From the NCBI GenBank assembly GCA_934661195.1, contig CAKUJD010000004.1, forward strand, positions 186,001 through 250,000: DNA of 64,000 bases, read 5' to 3'. The notes beneath the pieces are model-generated. The model was not told the origin of the DNA and searched no databases. It saw only the letters and a program-made list of their open reading frames with translations. The DNA is from an uncultured Muribaculaceae bacterium. Its GTDB lineage: Bacteria > Bacteroidota > Bacteroidia > Bacteroidales > Muribaculaceae. Shown here piece by piece: positions 50,845 to 59,734 of this stretch. A program made the position numbers and the translations under genes. The first letter of the stretch is position 1. Every line of letters starts with the position of its first letter.

Positions 50845-50888
50845 AAAAAAAGCCGGGCGGCTGCTGTGCAGCGCCGCCCGGCTTTTTT
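50845..50888. terminator. Bidirectional rho-independent terminator
   Basis: A7 (50845-50851), perfect 10-base GC-rich arms (50852-50861, 50873-50882), then T6. It ends the yebC-like gene on the minus strand and could stop read-through from the plus side. Confidence 0.9.
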
Positions 50889-50909
50889 GCTTGTGTGGGG
50901 TGAGGTGGA

Positions 50910-51647
50910 TTACTCCTCCTCGTCGCCCTCTGCGTCTTCCTTCATTGTTGAGAACACGTTTTGCACGTCGTCGTCCTCTTCGAGGGCTTCGATGAGCTTG
51001 TTGACGTCGGCAGCCTCTTCGGCTGTGAGCTCCTTGTAGTCGGCAGGCTCATACACAAACTCGGTGCTCTTAATCTCAAATCCGTTGTCCTCCAGGTACT
51101 TCTGGATGTCGCCGTTGGCTTCGAAAGCGCCAGAGATAATGATTTCCTCCTCATCCTGGTCGAAGTCTTCGGCGCCGCAGTCAATCAGCTCCAGTTCAAG
51201 GTCATCGAGTGTGACGCCGTCTTTGGGAGCAATGTGGAAGTAGCACTTGTGCAAGAACATGAACGACACCGAGCCGGAGTTGCCCAGCTGGCCGCCGTTT
51301 TTGTTGAAGTAGTTGCGCAGGTTGGCCACGGTACGGGTGGTGTTGTCGGTGGCAGTCTCCACCAGCATGGCGATTCCGTGGGGTGCGAATCCTTCGTAGA
51401 TCACCTCCTTGTAGTCGCTTGCGTCTTTTTCGGTGGCCTTTTTAATGGCGCGTTCAATAGTGTCTTTGGGCATGTTGGCCGTTTTGGCGTTGGCAATGAG
51501 TGCGCGCAGGCGCGAGTTGCCGCTGGGGTCGGGGCCTCCAGCCTTCACAGCCATTGTGATTTCCTTTCCCAGGCGGGTGAATGTGCGCGACATGCTGCCC
51601 CACCGTTTTAATTTTCTTGCTTTGCGATATTCAAACGCTCTTCCCAT
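50910..51647 (-). CDS. YebC/PmpR-family protein (TACO1-like)
   Basis: A 245-residue member of the YebC family, long annotated as transcriptional regulators; members are also reported to help ribosomes through proline-rich stretches. Seen: the invariant start MGRAFEYRKARKLKRWGSMS, the GGPDPSGNSRLRALIANAKT block (about 37-56), NMPKDTIERAIKKA, the GGQLGNSGSVSFMF central motif and an acidic C-terminal end. It lies about 65 bases downstream of pheT on the same strand. Confidence 0.95.
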   Translation of the reverse strand: MGRAFEYRKARKLKRWGSMSRTFTRLGKEITMAVKAGGPDPSGNSRLRALIANAKTANMPKDTIERAIKKATEKDASDYKEVIYEGFAPHGIAMLVETATDNTTRTVANLRNYFNKNGGQLGNSGSVSFMFLHKCYFHIAPKDGVTLDDLELELIDCGAEDFDQDEEEIIISGAFEANGDIQKYLEDNGFEIKSTEFVYEPADYKELTAEEAADVNKLIEALEEDDDVQNVFSTMKEDAEGDEEE

Positions 51648-51714
51648 AAGTTTGCTTGTTGTGAAAATTTATTTTTTTGTTCGTTTTTTGTCTCTTTGTG
51701 TTTGCTGCAGTGTA

Positions 51715-54189
51715 TTATCGCAGCTGTGCGCCCACTTGCTTTTGCAGGTTGGTCACGATTTTCTTCATCACGGCCTCAATCTGCTTGTCTTGCAGGGTCT
51801 TATCGTTGTCTTGCAGGGTGATGCTGATGGCGTATGACTTCTTGCCGGCGGCTTTCAGGGCCTTGCCCTCGTAGGCGTCAAACAGCGTTACGCCCTTCAG
51901 CAGCTTCTTCTCGCTCTGCTCCACCACGCGGCGCACGTCATCGTAGCTCACTGCCGAGTCTACCAGCAGGGCCAGATCGCGGCGCACTGGCAGCGTCTTG
52001 GGCAGGTCGGTGAATGTGACGCTGTGCTTGGCTGCGGCCTTGCACACTGCGTCCCAGTTTATTTCGGCGTAATACACCTCTTGGTCGATGTCGAAGCGCT
52101 TAAGCACGTCGTCGGTGACCACGCCAAGTGTGGCCAGCACCTTGCCGCCGCGGTTCTTGTAGAGCAGTGCGGGGCTCAGCACCTCGTTGTCGGTCTGCTC
52201 CAGCACCAGCTCCTTGTGGCCGATGCCGAGGCGCGTGAGTGTGTTCTCAAGGTCGGCCTTGAGGTCGTAGACAGTGGTGGGGCGTGCCTTCTCGGCCCAA
52301 CTGTCGTCGTGGTTGTTGCCGCTCACCCATGCGCCCATGGCAGTGTGCTCGCTGTAGGCTGCCAAATGGCTGCCGCTGGCGGGGCGCTCGGCTTCGTGGT
52401 CGAACGAGTAGACATCGCCAAACTCATACATCTTTACGTTGGCGTTTTTGTGGTTGATGTTGCGGGCCACGCTCTCGAGTCCGCCAAACAGCAGTGTCTG
52501 GCGCATCACGCTCAGGTCGGAGCTGAGTGGGTTCATTATCTTCACGCATTTGGCCTCGGGGTAGGTGGTGAGGCCGCTGTAGTAGCCCACGGCGGTGAGC
52601 GAGTTGTTCATTATCTCGTGGTAGCCCACAGCGGTCAGCTGGTTGCTGATGAGCTCCTGCATGTCGTCTTTGAAGTCGGTGGATCCCTTAATCGAGAGGC
52701 TGCTGTGCACCTCGTTGCCAAACTCCACGTTGTTGTAGCCATACACGCGCAGAATGTCTTCCACCACATCGCAGGGGCGCTGCACGTCCACGCGGTAGGT
52801 GGGCACCACCAGGCTCAGCTTTTCGTCGTCTTCGGCTGTGATCTCCATTTCAAGGCTTTTCACAATGCTCTTGATGGTGTCGTGGCCAAGTTCCTTGCCG
52901 ATGAGGCGGTTAGCGTAGTCGTAGTGTAGCTCCACGGGAAATCCGGGGAAGTCGTGCTGCTTCACGTCGGCAATCTCGCCGCAAATCTCACCGCCGGCCA
53001 GCTCCTTGACGAGCAGTGCGGCCAGCTTCAAGTTGTAGATGGTGTCGTTGGGGTCGATGCCGCGCTCGAAGCGGAACGAGGCGTCGGTGTTGAGGCCGAA
53101 TCGGCGGGCCGTCTTGCGCACCCAGGTGGGATGGAAGTAGGCCGACTCGATAAACACGTCGGTGGTCTGCTCGGTGACTCCGCTCTTGAGGCCGCCAAAC
53201 ACGCCGGCTATGCACATGGGCTCGCTGGCGTTGCATATCATCAGGTCGCGGTCGGTGAGCGTGCGCTCCACGCCGTCGAGTGTCACAAATTTGGTGCCGG
53301 CCTCCACGGTCTTCACCACCACCTTGCCGCCGTCGATGTGGTTAAGGTCGAAGCAGTGCAGCGGTTGACCCGTGCCCAGTAGAATGTAGTTGGTGATGTC
53401 CACAATGTTGTTGATGGGGCGCTGGCCGGCGGCGCTGAGGCAGTCGCGCAGCCACTTGGGGCTTTCTTGCACCTTCACGCCGCGAATGGTCACTCCGCAG
53501 TAGCGCGGGCAGGCTTCGGTGTTTTCCACCGTCACGGGTATGGCGCCGTCGGTGCGGTCGGTCTTGAAGGCGTCAACCGCAGGGCGGTGAGCCTTGGTGG
53601 GGTGGCCGTTTTGCGTGAGCCATGCGGCCAGGTCGCGCGCCACGCCATAGTGCGATGCGCCGTCGATGCGGTTGGGCGTGAGGTCCACCTCAATCATCCA
53701 GTCGCTTTCCACGCCGTAGTATTCAGCGGCTGGTGTGCCCACCACTGCGCTTTCGGGCAGCACTATGATGCCGGCGTGGTCGGTGCCAACGCCTATCTCG
53801 TCTTCGGCGCAAATCATGCCATACGACTCAGTGCCGCGCAGTTTCGACTTTTTGATGGTGAACTCCTGGTCGCCGTCGTAGAGCTTGGCTCCGATGGTGG
53901 CCACTATCACCTTTTGCCCTGCGGCCACGTTGGGCGCGCCGCACACTATCTGCTTAGGCTCGCCGCCGTCGCCCAGGTCTACTGTGGTCACGTGCAGGTG
54001 GTCGCTGTTGGGGTGCGGCTCGCAGGTGAGCACTTTGCCCACCACAAGGCCCTTAAGTCCGCCGCGAATAGTTTCCACTTCTTCAAGGGCGTCGACCTCG
54101 AGGCCCAGCGAAGTGAGCGCGTCGCTCACCTCCTGCGGTGTGAGGGTGAAGTCGACGTATTTCTTCAGCCATTTATATGAAATGTTCAT
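51715..54189 (-). CDS. pheT: Phenylalanyl-tRNA synthetase beta subunit
   Basis: PheT partners with PheS to charge tRNA-Phe and carries the editing site. The start at 54189 (MNISYKWLKKYVDF) gives 824 residues; the frame is open to 54339, but the promoter at 54271-54300 excludes the longer start. Domains in order: N-terminal helix, EMAP/OB tRNA-binding domain (about 42-155), B3/B4 editing domain (about 215-390), B5 (about 410-480), catalytic-like core and the C-terminal FDX-ACB anticodon-binding domain. pheS is not in the window. Confidence 0.96.
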   Translation of the reverse strand: MNISYKWLKKYVDFTLTPQEVSDALTSLGLEVDALEEVETIRGGLKGLVVGKVLTCEPHPNSDHLHVTTVDLGDGGEPKQIVCGAPNVAAGQKVIVATIGAKLYDGDQEFTIKKSKLRGTESYGMICAEDEIGVGTDHAGIIVLPESAVVGTPAAEYYGVESDWMIEVDLTPNRIDGASHYGVARDLAAWLTQNGHPTKAHRPAVDAFKTDRTDGAIPVTVENTEACPRYCGVTIRGVKVQESPKWLRDCLSAAGQRPINNIVDITNYILLGTGQPLHCFDLNHIDGGKVVVKTVEAGTKFVTLDGVERTLTDRDLMICNASEPMCIAGVFGGLKSGVTEQTTDVFIESAYFHPTWVRKTARRFGLNTDASFRFERGIDPNDTIYNLKLAALLVKELAGGEICGEIADVKQHDFPGFPVELHYDYANRLIGKELGHDTIKSIVKSLEMEITAEDDEKLSLVVPTYRVDVQRPCDVVEDILRVYGYNNVEFGNEVHSSLSIKGSTDFKDDMQELISNQLTAVGYHEIMNNSLTAVGYYSGLTTYPEAKCVKIMNPLSSDLSVMRQTLLFGGLESVARNINHKNANVKMYEFGDVYSFDHEAERPASGSHLAAYSEHTAMGAWVSGNNHDDSWAEKARPTTVYDLKADLENTLTRLGIGHKELVLEQTDNEVLSPALLYKNRGGKVLATLGVVTDDVLKRFDIDQEVYYAEINWDAVCKAAAKHSVTFTDLPKTLPVRRDLALLVDSAVSYDDVRRVVEQSEKKLLKGVTLFDAYEGKALKAAGKKSYAISITLQDNDKTLQDKQIEAVMKKIVTNLQKQVGAQLR

Positions 54190-54270
54190 AACGTTATGAG
54201 TGTGTTGTTTTAATAAGCTTATTTTGTTGCGCAGTAGGCCCCGTAAAGGCCTAATTATCATAATCAGTTG

Positions 54271-54300
54271 CAAAGTTATAAAGAAAAATCCACATACAAA
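54271..54300 (-). promoter_or_regulatory. Promoter of pheT
   Basis: On the minus strand, TTTG (54300-54297), 18 bases, then TAACTTTG (54278-54271). The leader of about 75 bases contains a small AGGCC/GGCCT stem at 54235-54253. Confidence 0.6.
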
Positions 54301-54329
54301 AGCGCATTGCCGCCTGAGGCCTGAATGCA

Positions 54330-54367
54330 GCAGGGGCATCAGCGCCTGTCGGCGCCGATGCCCCTGC
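54330..54367 (-). terminator. Hairpin after the 682-residue secreted protein
   Basis: Perfect 11-base arms GCAGGGGCATC (54330-54340) and complement (54357-54367) with an inner GCGC/GCGC stem. No T-tract. It lies 45 bases past the stop of the minus-strand gene. Confidence 0.65.
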
Positions 54368-54411
54368 CATTATGCCTTGTGTGCGCCTTTTACGGGCGCT
54401 GCGGTTGGGTT

Positions 54412-56460
54412 TTACTTAACCACCACCTTGGTGGCCTTGCCGCCTGCAACCACCACATAGATGCCTGCGGGCACGCTCACTTGGGTGGCGTCGGCGGCCA
54501 CTTGCGCGCCGCCTATGGTGTAGACGTTGGCCTTGGCGCCGCTGATGCTGATCACACCGCCATTTGCGCTCACATTCACGCCGCCGTCGGCAGCAATGCC
54601 GTTCACGCCCGATGCGTCGGTGAACTCAACGGGATAGAGCTGCAGAGCTTTCTTGAAGATGCTAACGAATGCTTTGACCACATATTTCTTCGAGTAGTCG
54701 GTGGGCACTGTCACCTCGGGGTCGTAGTAGCTCTTGCCCTCGGGGTTCACAAACTGGTTGTGGGCCACCATGTCGATGGTGCCGTCGTTCAGGTTGTAGT
54801 TGGCTGTGCCGGTGCCGGCCGAGATGGTGACGTTCTTCACCACCACATAGCTGTTGAGCATGTCTTGTGAGATGTCTTCGAGGGCCATTTCGGTGGGAGC
54901 CACGGCTGCGCCTTGAGTGCCGGCTGCGAATGTGGCTGCGTCGGGAACCATTTCGGGCACGTCGTAGTTAACCTTCTTGGTGCCGGTGATGCCTGTGAGC
55001 ACTGTGCCGTTGGCATACTTGTTGTTGAGGTCGCCATACACGAGCGTGCTTGCCGTAGCGTCTTTAATGTAGAGGTAGCGGCCGTTTTGGTAAACGGCTG
55101 TCACGCTGCCTGTGATTTTGGCCTTGCTGCCCTCGGCCAGAGCCAGGAATTCCTTGATGCTGGCCACTTCGGTCACTTGCGATGCGGCGGGGTCTTCGAT
55201 GGCCACAGGCAGCAACTGATATGTGGCTGTGGTCTTGCCGTAAGAGCCCACAATGGCGGTGAGGTTGAACGACTTCACCGAGTCGGTCACGTTAACGCCC
55301 ATGCTGGCATAGCCGGGAACCGAGCCAGAAGCGTCGGTGACGGTGAAGTTCTTGCTCTTGATGCCGCTGAACTTCACGCCCTTGAGCAGCACCAGGTGGC
55401 CGAAGAGCGATGCGTCGATGTCGCTGGCCTGCACAGTTTCGGGTGTCACAGCCTCGTTGCCTTCGGCTGCCTTAAAGTTGTCGGTGTCATACACGCTCAG
55501 CTCAGGCTCGCAGTTGTAGGTCACCTTTGTGCCTGTGAATCCGGCCGGAATCTTGTCGCCCTGCTTGTAGGTCTGGCCAGTGGCGCCAAACACCAGCATA
55601 TAGCCCGAATTGTCTTTCACATACATGGTCTTGCCGCTTTGCGCAAGCACGGTAACGCCGCCCTCGAAGGCCACCTTTGTGCTGTCGGCCACCTTTTGGT
55701 AGGCGGCTATGTCGGCCACTTTGGTGGCTGTGCCAAATGTGTAGGTGGCGCTCACCACCTGGCTCTTGAGTTCGCCCTTCACGGCTATGGCCTTAATTGT
55801 GGTTTCGCTGCTAACGGCCAGCGGAGTGGTGAATAGGGCGGAAGCCTCGCTGGGTTCAGTGCCGTCGGTGGTGTAATACACGCTGGCGCCGGTGGTCGAC
55901 GAAGCTATGCTCACATTCACTGGGGCGTAGTAGGTTCCGCCTTTGGGGGTGAACACGGGGGCGCTTACAGTGGTCTGGCTGCCGCTGGTGTACTCAATCG
56001 TTATGGTGTTGATTTGAGTGTTTTTGGTGACAGTGAACACCACGTTTTGCTCGCTGCCGGTCCACACGTTGCCGTCAATAGTGCCGGTGGTGGTTGTGAC
56101 ATTGAATTTGTCGGTCACGGCGCTGACTGTGATCTTGGTCATAGTTGCGCCCTCGGGAGCGCTCACTGTGAGTGTGCCGCTGTACATGCGCAGGCGGCCG
56201 TTTGCTGAGCTCCAGATGCGGTTCTCAAAGTTGCCGGTGGTCTTCGCACTCACTGTGAGCGTGAAACCGTTTTGAGGGGTCGATGTGGTGGTGGTTGTGA
56301 AGTCACCGTCGGTCGATGTGCTTGACGATGTTCCCTTAAGCGTGGGGAACAGCTTGGCGTAGTCGCTCGAGATGTTGAATGTCTCGGTGTCGGCCCACGC
56401 TGTGCTTGCCCAAGCTATGCAAGCCAGGCAAAGCAGCAGTTTAGTAAAAATCTTTCTCAT
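54412..56460 (-). CDS. Secreted multidomain protein with chitobiase-C-like domain and sorting-type tail
   Basis: A 682-residue exported protein (signal peptide MRKIFTKLLLCLACIAWASTAWA). After a beta domain (about 25-155) comes a chitobiase/hexosaminidase C-terminal-like domain (FTPKGGTYYAPVNVSI ... YYTTDGTEPS, about 170-240). Next are two OB-fold-like repeats, each opening with a helix and strand (VADIAAYQKVADSTKVAFEG at about 247; VASIKEFLALAEGSKAKITG at about 434), the style often labelled DUF5689 in Bacteroidetes. It ends in a tail (VYTIGGAQVA ... GIYVVVAGGKATKVVVK) like those of two other proteins here. No catalytic site is visible, so carbohydrate or surface binding is more likely than hydrolysis. 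Confidence 0.78.
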   Translation of the reverse strand: MRKIFTKLLLCLACIAWASTAWADTETFNISSDYAKLFPTLKGTSSSTSTDGDFTTTTTSTPQNGFTLTVSAKTTGNFENRIWSSANGRLRMYSGTLTVSAPEGATMTKITVSAVTDKFNVTTTTGTIDGNVWTGSEQNVVFTVTKNTQINTITIEYTSGSQTTVSAPVFTPKGGTYYAPVNVSIASSTTGASVYYTTDGTEPSEASALFTTPLAVSSETTIKAIAVKGELKSQVVSATYTFGTATKVADIAAYQKVADSTKVAFEGGVTVLAQSGKTMYVKDNSGYMLVFGATGQTYKQGDKIPAGFTGTKVTYNCEPELSVYDTDNFKAAEGNEAVTPETVQASDIDASLFGHLVLLKGVKFSGIKSKNFTVTDASGSVPGYASMGVNVTDSVKSFNLTAIVGSYGKTTATYQLLPVAIEDPAASQVTEVASIKEFLALAEGSKAKITGSVTAVYQNGRYLYIKDATASTLVYGDLNNKYANGTVLTGITGTKKVNYDVPEMVPDAATFAAGTQGAAVAPTEMALEDISQDMLNSYVVVKNVTISAGTGTANYNLNDGTIDMVAHNQFVNPEGKSYYDPEVTVPTDYSKKYVVKAFVSIFKKALQLYPVEFTDASGVNGIAADGGVNVSANGGVISISGAKANVYTIGGAQVAADATQVSVPAGIYVVVAGGKATKVVVK

Positions 56461-56532
56461 AAAAAGTTGTTATTAATTGGTTGATAATTGTATCGTTGCC
56501 GTCTGATTAATGCTAATAATCAGCGAAGTTCG

Positions 56533-56540
56533 CAAATATA
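56533..56540 (-). promoter_or_regulatory. -7 box of the 682-residue secreted protein
   Basis: TATATTTG on the minus strand fits TAnnTTTG, giving a leader of about 65 bases to the ATG at 56460. Confidence 0.5.
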
Positions 56541-56680
56541 CGAAATCCACACGATATAAAAATCGCGGAATGCAAAAAAATCCCCAAAAAGTCATTATTT
56601 TGCGGTTTTAACGCATTAAATGGCACAAGTGGTTTCGACGGGCCGGAATTAATTGTGTAACACAAATGGAAAATTGTGTA

Positions 56681-56711
56681 ATTGCCGCATCATGCCGCTG
56701 CCGTAACTTTG
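56681..56711 (+). promoter_or_regulatory. Promoter of the TonB-dependent receptor
   Basis: ATTG (56681-56684), a 19-base spacer and TAACTTTG (56704-56711). Just upstream AATTGTGTAA occurs twice (56651-56660 and 56672-56681), 21 bases apart, and the first copy extends into the dyad TTGTG-TAA-CACAA (56653-56665). Confidence 0.6.
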
Positions 56712-56741
56712 CCGCCGATTTAGAACAAGGATTTTTGTGCA

Positions 56742-59102
56742 ATGAATAGGATGAATTTACGATTGATTGCGGCACTGGCCGCAGCTCCGGTCGCAACGGC
56801 CGCGCTTGCCGCCGGCTACCACGGCCTGGTGGTCGATGGAGACGGCGCTCCGCTGCCCGGTGCCGCTGTGCTGTGGGCCGGCACCAATGTGGGCACCGTC
56901 ACCGACTCGGTGGGCCGCTTCAGCCTGCATCCGGTGAAGGGCCGCAGCCTGCTGGTGGCTCGCTTTGTGGGTCTTGAGCCCGACACTGTGGATGTGGCCA
57001 AGGCCGGCGACGACATAAAAATAGTGCTTGGCCGCGACGCCGCCGCGCTGGGCGAGGTGGTGGTGCATGGCATGGACCGCGGCAACTTTATCAAGGCCAA
57101 TGCCCTTAGCAAGACCGAGAACATCTCGTTTGCGGGGCTCACCAAACTGGCGTGCTGCACCGTGGCCGAGTCGTTTGAAAACTCTGCTTCGGTGACGGTT
57201 GGCTACAGCGACGCCATATCGGGCGCACGCCAAATTAAGATGCTTGGCCTTGCCGGCCCTTATACGCAAATTTTGGACGAGAGCCGCCCGGTGATGCGCG
57301 GCCTTGGCGCCCCATACGCCATGACCTACACGCCCGGCATGTGGCTCAAGTCGATACAGGTGTCGAAGGGTGTGTCGAGCGTGTCGGCCGGGCACGATGC
57401 CATTGCGGGCCAGATTAATTTGGAATACCGCAAGCCCACCGATGAGGAGCGGCTGTTTGCCAACGTGTATTTCGACGACATGATGCGCCCCGAGGTGAAC
57501 CTCTCGGCAGCCATTCCGCTCACGGCCGACAAGCGGCTGTCGACCATAGTGCTGGCCAATGGCGCGCTCGACACCGAGTGGCGCGGCATGAAGGCAATGG
57601 ACCGCAACCACGACGGATTTCGCGACCAGCCCGACACGCGCATGCTGAATGTGGCCAACCGCTGGCTGTATATGACCCCCGGCGGGGTGCAGATGCGCTG
57701 GGGCTGGCGTGCCACGGCCGACCGCCGCATTGGCGGCAGTGTACACTTCGACGGCAGCGACGCCATGCGCCATGCTATGGCCACCGGCTGGCAGAGCGGT
57801 GCAGTCTACGGCTCGCGCATCGACAACCGCGCCGCCAACGCCTACTTTAAGATAGCTGTGCCCGTGGGCGCAGGCGTCTACGACACTGACTCGAAGAGCG
57901 AGCGTCGGTCGAGTCTGGCCGCGGTGGTCGATTACGACCACTTTGGCGAGCACGCCTACTTCGGCCTCAACGCCTATGGCGGCAACGAAAACGACGTGAC
58001 GGCCAGCGTGATGCTCAACAGCTACTTCGACCTGTACTCGTCGCTAATGGTGGGTGTGCAGACGCGTTTGGCTCACTATGGCGAGGATGTGGTCAACTTC
58101 ACTCCATGGCAGCAGGCTGCGCCGCTTGCGCAGCTTGGCCTTGGCCGCGACGAGCGCGAGTTAGGGGCTTACGCCGAATACACCTACGACCTTAAAGACC
58201 GCCTGACAGCGGTGGCCGGCCTGCGCGCCGACTACAACGGCCTGCACCGCCGCTGGCTGGTGACACCGCGCGCCCACGTCAAGTGGGCCATCACGCCAGC
58301 CACCGCCCTGCGCGCCTCGGCCGGCCTCGGCTACCGCACGGCCAACGTGATTGCCGACAACATTGGAATGCTCACCACAGGCCGCCGCATAGTGGTGGGC
58401 GGCGTCGAGGCCACAAGCGAGGCGTTCAAGCAGGTGAACACGCTCGAACGGTCGCTCACGGCCGGTGCCAGCCTTACGCAGCGCTTTAGACTGGGCTCGG
58501 ACCCCGGCGCAAGCATTAGTCTCGACTACTTCCGCACCCGTTTCTACAATTCGGTGATTGTCGACCAGGAGTGGAGCGCCGATGTGATAAACATATACAG
58601 CACACGCGGCCGCGCCACCACCGACAATGTGCAGCTCGACTTCAACTGGACTCCGGTGCAGCGCTTCGACGTGCTGGCCACATTCCGCTACACTGCAAGC
58701 CGCATGACGCTTAACCGCCCCGACGGCACAACAGCGCGTGTCGAACGTCCGCTCATGAGCAAGTTCAAAGGCCTGCTCAACCTGTCGTATGCCACCAAGT
58801 TCCGCCTGTGGGTGTTCGACGCCACTGTGCAGGTCAACGGCCCGCAGCGCATACCCTCGGCCACGGGCAGCCCTGTCGACTCGCACCACTCGCCCGCCTA
58901 TGCAATGCTGTTTGCGCAGGTGACGCACAAAATAGGCAAGGCCGATGTGTATGCCGGCTGCGAAAACATAGCCGACTACCGCCAGCCCAACCCCATTGTT
59001 GAGGCCGCCAACCCGTTTAGCACAGCATTCAATTCGATGAATGTGTGGGGGCCGCTGATGGGCCGCAAGTTCTATGTGGGGGTTCGGTTTAATTTATATT
59101 GA
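56742..59102 (+). CDS. TonB-dependent receptor, probable metal-related
   Basis: A 786-residue outer-membrane receptor. After a signal peptide (about 1-25; ATG 56751 is an alternative start) come a carboxypeptidase-regulatory-like domain (LVVDGDGAPLPGAAVLWAG), a plug domain (about 115-225) and a 22-strand-type barrel ending YVGVRFNLY. The plug has an unusual vicinal Cys pair in LTKLACCTVAESFEN and the block GARQIKMLGLAGPYTQILDE. The gene is followed by a small Cys-rich heavy-metal-binding protein, so copper or another soft metal, or a metal complex, is the likely substrate; this is inferred from the neighbour and the Cys pair. ExbB-ExbD-TonB elsewhere in the window could energise it. Confidence 0.88.
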   Translation: MNRMNLRLIAALAAAPVATAALAAGYHGLVVDGDGAPLPGAAVLWAGTNVGTVTDSVGRFSLHPVKGRSLLVARFVGLEPDTVDVAKAGDDIKIVLGRDAAALGEVVVHGMDRGNFIKANALSKTENISFAGLTKLACCTVAESFENSASVTVGYSDAISGARQIKMLGLAGPYTQILDESRPVMRGLGAPYAMTYTPGMWLKSIQVSKGVSSVSAGHDAIAGQINLEYRKPTDEERLFANVYFDDMMRPEVNLSAAIPLTADKRLSTIVLANGALDTEWRGMKAMDRNHDGFRDQPDTRMLNVANRWLYMTPGGVQMRWGWRATADRRIGGSVHFDGSDAMRHAMATGWQSGAVYGSRIDNRAANAYFKIAVPVGAGVYDTDSKSERRSSLAAVVDYDHFGEHAYFGLNAYGGNENDVTASVMLNSYFDLYSSLMVGVQTRLAHYGEDVVNFTPWQQAAPLAQLGLGRDERELGAYAEYTYDLKDRLTAVAGLRADYNGLHRRWLVTPRAHVKWAITPATALRASAGLGYRTANVIADNIGMLTTGRRIVVGGVEATSEAFKQVNTLERSLTAGASLTQRFRLGSDPGASISLDYFRTRFYNSVIVDQEWSADVINIYSTRGRATTDNVQLDFNWTPVQRFDVLATFRYTASRMTLNRPDGTTARVERPLMSKFKGLLNLSYATKFRLWVFDATVQVNGPQRIPSATGSPVDSHHSPAYAMLFAQVTHKIGKADVYAGCENIADYRQPNPIVEAANPFSTAFNSMNVWGPLMGRKFYVGVRFNLY

Positions 59103-59194
59103 AAATCACTAAATAAGCAAAACTGAAGGCCGTGTGTGTGGCGCATGACCGCGCAAATGGCTATTTTTGGACAAACAAAAACAATAACGCTATT

Positions 59195-59683
59195 ATGAAG
59201 AAATTACTATCAATCCTGATGGCAGCCGTGCTTGTGGCACTGGCTGCACAGGCCAAGGGGAAGGCCAATGTCACCACCACTGTGTTTAATGCCGACGTCA
59301 CATGCAACAGCTGTGCCGACAAAATTATGAACAATGTGCCCTCGCTTGGCAAGGGCGTGAAAGACGTGAAGGTGGATGTGGACAAGAAAACCGTGACTGT
59401 GACCTACGACGCCGCTAAAAACAATCCGGCCAACATCGTCAAGGGGCTGGCTTCGCTCAGCGTGGCCGCCAGCGAGGCCAATGCCGCACCTGCCGCCCAG
59501 CAGCAGTGTGCCAAACTCAAGGCCGGTGGCTGCTGCAAGCGTGCCAGCGAGGCCAAAACGCCCGACTGCTGCAAGGCTAAGGCCGCAGCGGCTGCCGCCA
59601 CCCACACCGAGTGCAGCGAGGCTCAGCCCGAGTGCAAGGTGGCCAGTCCGGCTGCAGAGCGGGGCAGCTGCCACAGCAAGTGA
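59195..59683 (+). CDS. Exported heavy-metal-associated (HMA) protein with Cys-rich tail
   Basis: The gene encodes 162 residues from 59195, giving the signal peptide MKKLLSILMAAVLVALAAQA; the frame is open from 59132, but that would hide the signal. Residues about 24-95 form an HMA (ferredoxin-like) domain with the metal-binding TCNSCADK (Cys37, Cys40). From 105 on it holds eight more Cys (105, 113, 114, 125, 126, 140, 147, 159) including two CC pairs, in an Ala/Lys-rich setting. It should be periplasmic and bind Cu(I), Zn or another soft metal. It lies about 90 bases after the TonB-dependent receptor and is probably co-transcribed. The tail is unlike ordinary HMA chaperones of about 70 residues. 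Confidence 0.88.
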   Translation: MKKLLSILMAAVLVALAAQAKGKANVTTTVFNADVTCNSCADKIMNNVPSLGKGVKDVKVDVDKKTVTVTYDAAKNNPANIVKGLASLSVAASEANAAPAAQQQCAKLKAGGCCKRASEAKTPDCCKAKAAAAAATHTECSEAQPECKVASPAAERGSCHSK

Positions 59684-59702
59684 CATTGATTAGAAAATAA
59701 GA

Positions 59703-59732
59703 CAAAGGCGGGAAGCTGGCTTCCCGCCTTTG
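59703..59732. terminator. Bidirectional rho-independent terminator
   Basis: Perfect 14-base arms (59703-59716 and 59719-59732, core GGCGGGAAGC) with a two-base gap, A bases on the left and T bases on the right. It serves the HMA gene and the convergent acyltransferase gene. Confidence 0.88.
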
Positions 59733-59734
59733 CT

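Larger units (their letters stand above)
50050..50909. other. Gene-free stretch of about 860 bases rich in palindromes
   Basis: No protein or RNA gene is recognisable between the LRR gene and the yebC-like gene. It holds a pair of 26-base inverted palindromes (50442-50595), a cluster of short hairpins (50699-50744) and the terminator at 50845-50888. A short open frame at 50091-50279 is of low complexity and not supported. Confidence 0.6.
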
